From the NCBI GenBank assembly GCA_032622095.1, contig CP136068.1:1547607-1611606 (forward strand): a DNA stretch of 64,000 bases, given 5' to 3'. This document shows positions 1 through 12,600 of the stretch, one piece after another. The stretch's first letter is position 1; every line of letters begins with the position of its first letter. The translations under genes were made by a program, and so were the position numbers. The notes beneath the pieces were generated by a model, which made no database searches, was not told the DNA's origin, and was given only the letters and a program-made list of their open reading frames with translations. Source of the stretch: Siphonodentalium dalli. Lineage: Eukaryota > Mollusca > Scaphopoda > Gadilida > Siphonodentaliidae.

Positions 1-445
1 ATGTTCATTAAAGTTAAATTCTTGTCCAACTTCGTTGGACTAATGAAAAAAGGTATAAAAACAAAGAGGCAAATTGGGTGACTATATTTCGTCGCCAGCG
101 AGAGCACGCAATAATGTCGTATACAGTTGTGAAGTGTCCCAGCCAACGCTGTGCATGTATTTTTCAGCTTCTTTTAAAGAGTTTGATTTGTTAAACAGGA
201 ATAAAGCTCTACTTTTTTTCATGTGATATACCAAGATCTTCAACTCGTTATTAGATTTTTTTTATGAAACTCAAAAGATTTTCAACCCAAGGCGAAAATA
301 TACATACCCCCCCACCCCCAACATAATTAATTTCACTATATCTACATGCGAACACGTCCTGTATTTTCATGCTAGTAACCCATACACTAAATTTAAATAT
401 AAAAGTTATTGTCGAGAAACCAAAATGGAATGCAAGACAAGCCAC

Positions 446-503
446 CTTTCCATGTCTTCATATGCCGCTGCTTTTCGTAGCAGTGATTTTATTGAGTGTG
501 GGA
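446..503 (-). pseudogene. Decayed tandem copy of the 3' end of SPAG1 exon i
   Basis: 58 bp closely matching the last ~60 bp of exon i (coding for [17 protein letters not shown]-like residues), offset by 67 bp, with a GT donor-like site at 444-445. It has substitutions and lacks the rest of the exon and an acceptor. Confidence 0.75.
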
Positions 504-512
504 TGAAATTAC

Positions 513-687
513 CTTTCCATGTCCTCGTAAGCCGCTGCTTTTCGTAGTAGTGGTTTTATGGAGTGTGGGACAAGATCCAGTGACTTATTACAGTCCTTGA
601 TGGTAGATGACAGGTCACCGTTCTTCAGCTCACACGCAGCCCGATTACTGTAGATCAGTGACAAGTTAACCTTCTGGTCCTCCTCAA
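513..687 (-). CDS. SPAG1: SPAG1 exon i (TPR domain 2)
   Basis: 175 nt; acceptor TTGCAG, donor GTAATT. It encodes [20 protein letters not shown] and then a TPR helix pair ending [14 protein letters not shown]. The IYSNRAAC and KPLLR motifs are characteristic of the second TPR domain of SPAG1. The next exon lies left of the window. Confidence 0.88.
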
Positions 688-3600
688 CTGCAAGATAGAT
701 ACGATACAATGAGAGGCGGTACTGTTATGACCTATAACCATATTTGTATTTGAAAAAACTTCGTTGAAATAATTACAACCAACCTCATAACGGCAGCTGA
801 AAAGGTCACCATTATGGAAAATATTATCTGTCAAATTTTATAATAACCAAGAAATGAATAGGTAAAAGCTTAAAGGGGTACTGTACATTAAATCCAGTAA
901 TTTATAACCCATAGAGAGCCCCACACAGACTGCAGCAGATGACACTCTTTAGTCCATGCTTCCATCTGTGTGAGGCTCCCTGCGGGTTAAACAGGTACTG
1001 TACACTAAATCCAGTAATTTATGGGACCATCTCCTTTTGTACTCAACAGAATATATGTAACAAATGAATTAATTTGAGCCACGGATTAGTGCAAAATGAA
1101 CGATGCAAACAACAAGGTAATTATAATGAATGTATGACTCCAGCCATAAATTTATAAGTCGAAAAAGAGGGATAACTCCATTAAAAAATTGGGCGGACCC
1201 CATAATCGCAGGTGCACAAGTTCCGATGGTTCTAGATATCTGTGCAAAGTTATAAAAAAAATTTACTGAATAATGTAGGAATACAAGCGCGGACAAAATT
1301 ATGTATGTTGCGAAAACTTTCCAAGTTGATAACTCTGCTGGGAAAAAGTTTATCCGAGCAGGTGGAGAGCATCCGATAATTGTTAATATTTATACCAAGA
1401 TACAGTACAATGGACCAGGAATGGAAGAATAAAGGAAAAGTTTGGTAAAATTGTTTTTGAAATAGGAGAATCCATTTAATAATGAAATGATTAAAGATGG
1501 ATTATCTCTTCATAAAAACGTTTTATGTAGATTCCAGGGTATACAAAAATAAATATGAGTTGATGACACCTTTTCAGAAACGCTTCTATCAATTAATATA
1601 GATTTTATATCAAAATTTTCTTATATAATGCGATAATCAATTGGGACATTTTTTCATTACTATTTTTAGAACAAACCGTCATGAAAATTTCAAGCGATCT
1701 CAGATGATGGAAATAATGTTCTCCCGCTTGCTATGGTCTGAACGTTTCCACTAGCCGTAAATTGTCCCAAATTGATTTTATGTATTATACCAGAAAATTT
1801 GAATAATATCAATATTAATTGATAGATGCGTTTCTTGGACAGGAGTCAGCAATTCATATCTACAATAGTGATAGCATCTTGCTGTGTCAGTCAATAATTT
1901 CTTTTATCACATAATTTGGCCATAAAAGCGGTTTCATAATTATCGATAAGAGACACGTTTAATATCAGCGCGTGCGATGACGTCACATCGTTCTTCAAAT
2001 GACTTGCGATCGCTGCGGTTTTTATCGTTGTTTTCGATGGATATTTCGCATTGCTTCGCGTTTATTTGATCATGTGATAAAAAGTATCTCACACTCGTCC
2101 TATTTTAACCTCGGCTCAAATCGAATTTAGTGAACTCGGTTGATAAATTCCGTATAAAATAGTAACTCATGTGAGATCCTCTATTTATATAAATTTACAT
2201 AAATAAAATGTTCAAATACACTATGATCATGATCGAATGACAAATTATATGCATTTACTATAAATGACAATAAAGCTATTTCTTCATAGATAAGGTGTAA
2301 CACACGCATTTCCAAGTTGCAATTAACTTATATTAATGATTGCTCCAAAAAAATAAGATACACACCAATTTTCTATAATCTACATAATGTTCATGCGTTA
2401 TATGAATATCTGTTTATCAGATATATTTTCAATACAAACATGTTATTACATTATTTAAAAGTCAATCTATAACATCACTCAAATGTTTGAAACAAAAATT
2501 TGGAGCCGACACGATCGACAAGGCACTACAGCTAGAAATGATAACATACGCTCTGTACTCATGTAACAATAGGTACAGTGTGACCATTCGTCATGCACAA
2601 TGTGATAATACATCGCTCACTCATTATCACAAGCGGTGAATACAGTATTTTTCTGCTAATCTGTTTTACAGTAAACGCTGACAAATTATCATTATTTTAT
2701 TCCCAGGAAACGATATAAAACTTGTTATAGGAAGAGCTATAGCATCTTTAATAAATACCTTTCTCGAGTAACTTTATAGCCTCAGAATACCTCTCCACAG
2801 CGGAGCCATACTGTCCTTTCCTGAAAAACTCATTTCCCGACTCACGGAACTTCGACACATCGTCTGGCATGGCGAGCTGCTTGAACACTGGTCGATCAAA
2901 TTCAGACCCAGAATCCTTCACTGTAGTCCGACTGGAATTCAAAACATCATCACAAACACTAATGCCCTTATCCTTTGATGCATGTAAATCTGAATTTGAT
3001 GTCTTTTGTTTTACCTCTGACTTTATTTTCTCCTCTTTAGGAGAGTTACATGTGTTTTTATTTACACTAGCCTTGTCTGTATTTTGTTTTACCTCTGACT
3101 TTATTTTCTCCTCTTTAGGAGAGTTACATGTGTTTTTATTTACACTAGCCTTGTCTGTATTTATTTTCTCCTCTTTAGGAGAGTTACATGTGTTTTTATT
3201 TACACTAGCCTTGTCTGTATTTTGTGACGTATTTGAACTTTTCTTACACTCCTCTTTTTTTGAATTTTTGTTCTCCAAATCTTTATTTTTCTCGTCAGAT
3301 TTCACCTCCTCATTCTCAGTCATACTTCCTTTCATTTTACGAATATCGTCCTCCGCTTCTTTAGGTCCTGCTCCGTATTTCTCGCTCGTTTTTGAGTGAG
3401 CATCTAACACGTCTTTCATCATGGATTGCATGTCACGCTTCTTTTTGCCAGACTCATCATCAAATTTTAAATTAACGGCCCCAGGATTGACGCTAATACA
3501 GTCGAGCAAATCATCCTCATCATCAGAATCACTAACTTCCTCGATGGGGATGGTTTTTGCTTTCCTTTGGTTCGTGTTATTTGACTTTGTTGACTTAGTA

Positions 3601-6600
3601 ACTTTTTCAGCAGGTTTAACGTGTTCGGTTTTTGAACTTTGACCTTTCACCTGATCACTTTTTGCTGGAGGTTCTGGAGCTAAATCAAAGTCCTCCTCCT
3701 CTTCCTCATCCACATCATCAACATCTTCTATAACCATCCGCGTTCCTTTTTCTTTATGTTCTGTTCTTTCTTTTGCAAGCTCTTTTAGAAGTTGCTGCAA
3801 AAATAATATAAAAATTTAATTAAACAAACATGGCTCATTTGAACCTCCAAATATTTTTTTTACGTAATTTGGAACGACAGATATGATAGGTCTATAAATA
3901 AATGAACTACAGTCAATTTCGCTTTATTGCATAGCGTCGGTGCATGGCTTTTCTTATGCAGTTAACCGAAATCACGATAAAAAGAAGCATAAGCCGTTTT
4001 TCTATCACCAGCATCAGTCTAGAAATACAGAGAATTGTTTATGTTTCGTTCATTCAATTTCATCATCAATTTAGTTTGTTTAAAAAAAATAACATCGAAA
4101 GAGCTTCATCTATATTAATTTAATGTTATTCCATATTATATTATCATCTACGATTGTAAAATGTTCAAGAATAAAACGATGTTCTTGTCAGGAACGGCAA
4201 CCCCCATTGATAATAAACTCACTATATACATGTTTATATTTAGAATATATCCAATCAATCAGTTAGAAATGCATTACACACACGTAATATTAAACAAATA
4301 AACATTAACTACCCCCCAAATATCAGTTAATAGCCACCAAGAACTGGTAAGAAAAACGCCAACGTTTCCCGATAAAATTATAAAAATACTATTTTTGTTT
4401 GTTTCACGTTATGAGAAGGGGGATAATTCTATGTACGGTAGTTGCCGTTTATTTTCGGTAATTTTGTTCGTTTCAAAATAAATAGGTATATGAAGAACCA
4501 TCTATCCATGTAGCCAACTGGAAAAACTAACAAAAATCAAATTGATTTCCCAATATATCATGCATTTTTGTGAGCGCAATTTACGAATCTATATTGAACT
4601 ATGGAAGAGGCATAACTCTATTCATTAAATGAAACATTAATTTTTGGGAAACAAAGTGTCTTCAAAAATTAAATAAAATCTGATCTGATAATTAATCAGT
4701 GCACATCACACCAAAACAATTGAGTAGCCACTGTCAACGTAAATGTTTGCTGAATTGAGCCCCAATATAGTTTTAATTAAACACTGAAGCCCAACAGTGT
4801 ATGACACCTTCTTTTATTGGTACGCTCACAAATGACTCCAAGCAACATGACAGTTCAACAAAGGTTATTGTTTTGATTGCACGTGCTATTGTCTGGAGCA
4901 TTTCTTTAGTGACCTCATTGACATTGCTATGATTTCATTTTGTGCTGCGGCTGCAGTTAATGGAATTAGGTCAAATTCACACCTCAATGCATGCATATTT
5001 GAAGTGACTTGATTAATCTTTTGTTATCGCCACAGAAGCTGTTTTGTTTCCCAGAAGCCAGCGATTTCTAAGAAGTTGGAGCATGAATAAATATTGAAGA
5101 CCTGTTAAATACGGGTTATTTAAATTTAGACAAAATAAATCACTTTGTGTTGCGAAGACAACAATTTGATGATTTATTTCTGAACTATTTTCCGTGACCT
5201 CGCGTAATTATAGCTACCCATGTCATTCACGGAAAATCTTAGTTTCACTTTCGGTTTCAACACAAACTGACTGGGAAACTGGAATAATTGCGCAGGTGTT
5301 TACAAACTTGCATTTTCTGAAGCTGACACAATTCAACAGATTCTGTTAATCTGATAGAATTCCTGGAAATATTATTTGATCTTTCAATAGGATTATCTGA
5401 ATCTGACATAAATTCCAGGAATCAATTGCGCCGGTGATTACAAACGCCATGTGAAATTGTGTTTAGTCGGCGTCTTGATACTTTATTGATGGAATTCCCG
5501 GAAACTTCCTTCCTTTCACTTATCGGAATTGCAACTGGAACTGCATGTGTTTAAATACGTTTTTTAAAGGAAATAAGGAAGCATACAGGAAATGTTTGTG
5601 AACAGAAGCATGTTAGAAGAAATAGAAAGCACTTTCGGTTTAGTTGACTTCCTTGTTGGGGAATTCCTGGAAATCTTCCTTTCACACTGAATTCTCAGAA
5701 TTGCAACTGGAACTTCAGGTGTTTACAAACGTTTACAAACTCAACAAACAACCAAATAAATATACAAATTTTAATAAATCATGCAATTCACAAATAAATA
5801 TGGAAACATACAGGAAATGTGTGTCAACAGAAGCATGTCACTGAGAAGAGATAGAAAACCACGTGTGTTATGAAATTGAAAATTGCCGTCGTCGCTCTCG
5901 CGATGGTCATCTTCAACAACTTTGTATTAAGTTTTCCCATAAAATACGTTTTTCAAGGTAAATATTTTTACAAATTGCTATAATTTCGACATCATGAGGT
6001 TACTTTTACCCCTTCTCATCAACATTTTTGGCGATTTTCGTATGCATAAAAACGGAATAGACTCTGACCCTAATGCAAATAAACGATTAAAAAATAGTCT
6101 TTTTATGAGAAAATGGTTTGGTGCATGCATATTTTATGCAAGTGACCGAAATATGCATTTAAACGATATGCAATTAACTGAAATTGACTGTATTAATATA
6201 CTGGCTTCATAAGCTCTGAAAAACACTTGCGAAAGTCAGTCATTTTCAAATTTTCGCCAGATGTCAGTCAAACGCTCTATATTGCTAGCATATCAGGAAT
6301 AGACTACCACGGAACGCTCTTTTCTGTACCATGTCATGCAAATGGCTGTTTTGTGTTTGGGACCCATACACCGTATTCACAGTCAAGCCTTGAAATAGTG
6401 TGTCTGTCATTTGCAGAATGAGGTCCCCAGAGGGTGAATTTAGTGATGCTACCCCGCATAGCGGGCTAGCATCACCAAATTCACCCAGATCCTATATCCA
6501 GGCTTGCACCTACTCCGATAAGTGAAATAAATCATGAATGTTTTATTGGTAACCCACAGGGAGCCTCACACAGAGGGAAGTATGCACTACGGAGTGTCAT

Positions 6601-9600
6601 CTGCTCCAATGTATATGGGGCTCTCTATGGGTGCAGATCCTATATCCAGGCTTGCACCAACACAGATAAAAGAAATAACTCATGACTGTTTATAGGTAAC
6701 CCACAGGGAGCCTCACATGGATGGAAGCATGCACTACGGAGTGTCATCTGTTCCAGTCTTTGTGGGGCTCTCTATGGGTTCAGACATACTAAATCCAGGC
6801 TAACACGACTGGGAGACTTACTTCTGCTCTCTTGTTTGAAGGTTCTAATTTCAGTACGTTATTGTAATCATCCTCAGATGCTGTAAACTGTCTCTTTCCT
6901 TTATTAGCAGATCCACGCCTCAACAAAGCTGCAAGTGGAAAAGATAAAGGCTTTTATCCACCGCTCACTACCTCTATTGCCTACATAAAGCCTGCCTAAT
7001 AAACGTTAAGTTTATTATGCCAATGTAGCTTTATTAGGTCAACGTAGCTTTATTAAGATTAGTACTACTTTCATGCCGTCATTGCATATTAAATTGCGCA
7101 GGTAACTAATGACGTCAACTGACCTAAATGACATAATTGTGATTATGGGATGTTTTTTCATCCATAATTCATTGCAATTGATACAAAATTTGTAAATGGA
7201 TATGTGTTTTCGTTCTAAAACATCTATAAACCAAGAGTACGAGGCCAGTTTAGAATAACTATAAACAAGCAGTCGCAGACGGCGGTATCCCCCGCCGAAA
7301 TGTGCAGTTGGGGAAGTGCATTCTCAATAATGTTTGCGTTCTCAGTATGTGCTAAGCAAGAGGTGGGATTTTGTCAAAAAGCCTGGCTTGCGAACTCATT
7401 TTAGGACTGACATTTGTGGAAATTAGCCATGTGACGTCGTCCATTTGCACAAATCCAATAACTCTGCTGAAAATATCCGACCGGGCCTGGTTTGCGAACT
7501 CGTTCTAGATACTGGTCATGTGAACTCATATACCATAAATCTTTGAAATCCGTTGACATTTGTGGAAATGAGCCATGTGACGTCGTCCATTTGCACCAAA
7601 AATAATAAACAAAGTCCAATAACTCTGCTGAAAATATCGGGCCGGACCTGGTTTGCAAACTCGTACTAGACGTCGTCCATTTGCACATAAAAAAATAAAC
7701 AAACTCTTACACCCCCCCCCCATGTTCTTGCCTTTTATATTTTCGGGTTCAGATGTTAGCATCTGGTTACAGCTTTTGACCCCCCCCCCCCCCATGTTCT
7801 TACCTTTTATATTTTCGGGTTCAGATGTTAGCATCTAGTTAAACAGCTTTTGATGGCTTCATACCATTTATTTAAAATCTAGCTCAATATTCTTACCTTT
7901 GATATTTTCTGGTTCGGACTTCAGCACCTGGTTACAGTCTTTTATCGCTTCGTCCCATTTGTTCACCTTGAGATCTGAATATAAATATCATGCAATATAT
8001 TTTTAAAAATTTCCACACACAAAAAATCAACTGGTAATCACATTTCAATAATATTAAAAATCAACTGGTAATCACATTTCAATAATATTAAAAATCAACT
8101 GGTAATCACATTACAATAATATTAAAAATCAGCTGGTAATCACATTACAATAATATTAAACTCAGGGCCAGGTATCAAACACAGCATCATTAAAACATGT
8201 TTCAGAATATTACCAGGAATACAGGCGCAGGTATTCAAAAATAATCGAATTGGAGGTTGACACCAAATTACACAGGGAATATCGACATCAAATTGAATTA
8301 TTCGCAGAGCCCTATTTTGTGCAATAGAAACTGTCGAAAACCACCTGTGACACATAAAATACTTATAAAACTGTCGGAAACCACGTGTGACACATAAAAT
8401 ACTTATAAAACTGTCTGAAACCACCTGTGACACATAAAATACTTATAAAACTGAACAAAGTCAATGTTATCTCCATATTGTCATATTGCCTTTAAATTAT
8501 TGAAAATGTTTAAAATACAGGCATAGAAAAATTGTATAGCTCTTCTAGGTAGCATATCTAAAATAAAACCAGTGCAAATGGAGGCCTATCAATGTACCAC
8601 ATATTTTCAATTGATATACGCCAGTATTTTCTATTTGCATGTGTTTCCAATACATTCCACTTTCAGGATATCAACAAAATTTCTACAAGTTATTCCCAGG
8701 AATTTCATAAAAATGTACTAGAATGTCGATATTGGGAAAAGTTTACCTGTCGCTAGGAGTTGATGCACCCTATATTCTGCCTTAACCCTAATCTCAGACT
8801 TGAAAGTAGAGACGGTAGATTAACCCTTTACCCAACAAACAGGCCAAAAACGCCCAAATAAAGCTTCAACAGCCTAAACAATCTTTGGTCTGTCTCAATA
8901 AAACCATACAAATATGGATATCATTGGAACCGGCTCCTTGACCACATTGTGATGGTTACAGTTATATCCTGTGCCAATGCATTCTCTTATATATGCGAGT
9001 CGACCATAGGTCGCCACGCATATATAAGAGAATGCATTGGCCTAAAACAAATCTTTTTTAACACTTTTTACCATTTTTTCTTACATGTTTTATAATATTT
9101 TTCTACATTCTTTGACAATTTTATCATTTTTAATATGTGTTAAGCCAATGCATTCTCTTATATATGCGAGGCGACCTATGGTCGACTCGCATATATAAGA
9201 GAATGCATTGGCACAGGGCCGTTCTGTTGGGTAAAGGGTTAACATAAGTCACATTCCCAGCAGTTAAATGGCCAGATGATCCACCAGGTAAAAAATACCC
9301 AACAGGTTATATATAGAGGATCTCACATGAGTTTCTATTTTATACGGAATTTATCAACTGAGTTCACTAATACTTTTTATCACATGATCAAATAAACGCG
9401 AAGCAATGCGAAATATCCATCGAAAACAACGATAAAAACCGCAGCGATCGCAAGTCATTTGAAGAACAATGTGACGTCATCGCACGCGCTGATATTAAAC
9501 GTGTCTCTTATCGATAATTATGAAACTGCTTTTATGGACAAATTATGTGATAAAACCCTTTCCATTATGGTTATATTTCAACAATGTTCGGTCAGTTTAT

Positions 9601-12600
9601 ATTGTGATTCCTCGAAAAGAACAAAAACACTGATAGGCCTATGTGGTACATTATTAACACTGACAGGCCTATGTGGGACATTATTAACACTGATATGCCT
9701 ATGTGAGACATTATTAACACTGACAGGCCTATGTGGGACATTATTAACACTGATATGCCTATGTGGTACATTATTAACACTGATAGGCCTATGTGGTACA
9801 TTATTAACACTGATAGGCCTATGTGGTACATTATTAACACTGATAGGCCTATGTGGTACATTATTAACACTGATAGGCCTATGTGGTACATTATTAACAC
9901 TGATAGGCCTATGTGGTACATTATTAACACTGATAGGCCTATGTGGTACATTATTAACACTGATAGGCCTATGTGGGACATAATTAACACTGATAGGCAT
10001 ATGTGGGACATTATTAACACTGATAGGCCTATGTGGGACATTATTAACACTGATATGCCTATGTGGGACATTATTAACACGGATAAGCCTATGTGGGACA
10101 TTATTAACACTGATAGGCCTATATGGGACATAATTAACACTGATAGGCCTATGTGGGACATTATTAACACTGATAGGCCTATGTGGGACATTAACACTGA
10201 TAGGCCTATGTGGGACATTATTAACACTGATAGGCCTATGTGGTACATTATTAACACTGATAGGCCTATGTGGTACATTATTAACACTGATAGGCCTATG
10301 TGGTACATTATTAACACTGATAGGCCTATGTGGTACATAATTAACACTGATAGGCCTATGTGGGACATTATTAACACTGATAGGCCTATGTGGTACATTA
10401 TTAACACTGATAGGCCTATGTGGTACATTATTAACACGGATAAGCCTATGTGGGACATTATTAACACTGATAGGCCTATGTGGGACATAATTAACACTGA
10501 TAGGCCTATGTGGGACATTATTAACACTGATAGGCCTATGTGGTACATTATTAACACTGATAGGCCTATGTGGTACATTATTAACACTGATAGGCCTATG
10601 TGGTACATTATTAACACTGATAGGCCTATGTGGTACATTATTAACACTGATAGGCCTATGTGGTACATTATTAACACTGATAGGCCTATGTGGTACATTA
10701 TTAACACTGATAGGCCTATGTGGTACATTATTAACACTGATAGGCCTATGTGGTACATTATTAACACTGATAGGCCTATGTGGTACATTATTAACACTGA
10801 TAGGCCTATGTGGGACATAATTAACACTGATAGGCATATGTGGGACATTATTAACACTGATAGGCCTATGTGGGACATTATTAACACTGATATGCCTATG
10901 TGGGACATTATTAACACGGATAAGCCTATGTGGGACATTAACACTGATAGGCCTATGTGGGACATTATTAACACTGATAGGCCTATGTGTGACATTATTA
11001 ACACTGATAGGCCTATGTGGGACATTATACTTACACCTCAGCAGAATGAGGTTCCCAGAGGTTGAATTTGGTGATGCTAGCCCGCTATGCGGGGTAGCAT
11101 CACTAAATTCACCCTCTGGGGACCTCATTCTGCAAATGACAGACACCCTATTTCAAGGCTTGCCATTTGCACTACTTTTGGGCTCAAAATAAACATGCAT
11201 GCACGTTTATTATTTTCTTGGGAAATTTCCCCATGCACAGCGCTTATTCGGGGCTGCACAAACTCAATATTTCTATATGATTCTGATATCAAAATGGTGA
11301 TCTTATAACTTTATGCCTGTACAGATTCAAGTATATGGCATACATGTGAACATTTAAATATTGAATAACACCACATGACACATACTGACTCCTGTAGTTG
11401 ACCTCCTAAATAATAAATAATTTAACCACAGTTATGTTGATGTTTTGCTCGGAGTCCCCCCTGCACTATTATTTCAGCCTGAACTTTTATTTGGAGCCCG
11501 AGAATAACAGACCGTGAGCCAGTTGGGCCATGTGGAAATAGAAAATGAATGAAAAGATAAACAGGTTAGCAAAATATTTGTCATAAATTTTAAACAGACG
11601 TTGTTCAAAACTGTGAACACTGACTATTTCGAATGGCCTAACCCTTTGGAGAGTATTTATAACGTCATATACATGACGTCATGCGTGAGTTTAACGTCAA
11701 CGTCATAGCAATAATTACTAACAAATTAAGGGTCAAAAGGGTCCAATAATTCGTTTTAATTGATGTGTATTTTCTGTTTATGTCTGCTATCATAATCTAT
11801 ACCACTTATACATTGCGACATTATATTAACCCTTTACCCAACAGAACGGCCCTGTGCCAATGCATTCTCTTATATATGCAAGTCGACCATAGGTCGCCTC
11901 GCATATATAAGAGAATGCATTGGCTTAACACATTAAAAATTATAAAATTGTTAAAGAATGAAAGAAAAAATGGTAAAAAGTGTTAAAAAAAAAGATTTTG
12001 TTTAGGCCAATGCATTCTCTTATATATGCGAGGCGACCTATGGTCGACTCGCATATATAAGAGAATGCATTGGCACAGGGTATAACTAACTATCACAATG
12101 TGGTCAAGGAGCCGGTTCCAATGATATCCATATTTGTATGGTTTTATTGAGACAGACCGAAGATATTTTAGCTGTTGAAGCTTTATTTGGCCGGTTTGTT
12201 GGGTAAAGGGTTAATCAAAATATCTCCTATACAATTCATTTATAAATATGATGATTAATTGAAGTTATGTCTACATAAAAATGACACTTCCTGAAACGAC
12301 ATATATGTCATTTCACTCGTGAACCGTACAGCGACATATATGTCGTTCTACTCGCCAAAGGGTTAAGGCCACAATAAAAAAATCCTAAATTCTCATCGGC
12401 GCCCACCCCGATTTTAGCACCCTCCTCAGATTTTTAAAATTTTTTGCATAGTCAAATTTGGTCACAAGAACATCGTCTATTCCGTATTGAGAAACTGAAC
12501 ATTAATCAATGTATTGTCTAAGGGGAGTAATCCAATTAGTTTTAAGTCATTTAGAGAACAACAGTGGTCATGTGACATCCCATACGTGTATCTTTTCATA

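Larger units (their letters stand above)
688..2758. other. SPAG1 intron; no gene seen
   Basis: AT-rich intron. It holds the direct-repeat-flanked unit at 870-1022 and one arm of a dispersed inverted repeat (1899-2200). Nothing else was recognised. Confidence 0.7.

Noticed and set aside
2869-3399. Plus-strand ORF of 176 codons
   Set aside because: It is the antisense of the SPAG1 charged exon; its repeats are the complement of the coding VNTR.
9578-11146. Long open frames on both strands over the 30-bp minisatellite (up to 522 codons)
   Set aside because: The unit length is a multiple of three, so frames stay open by arithmetic. The region is intronic and the translated repeats resemble no protein.
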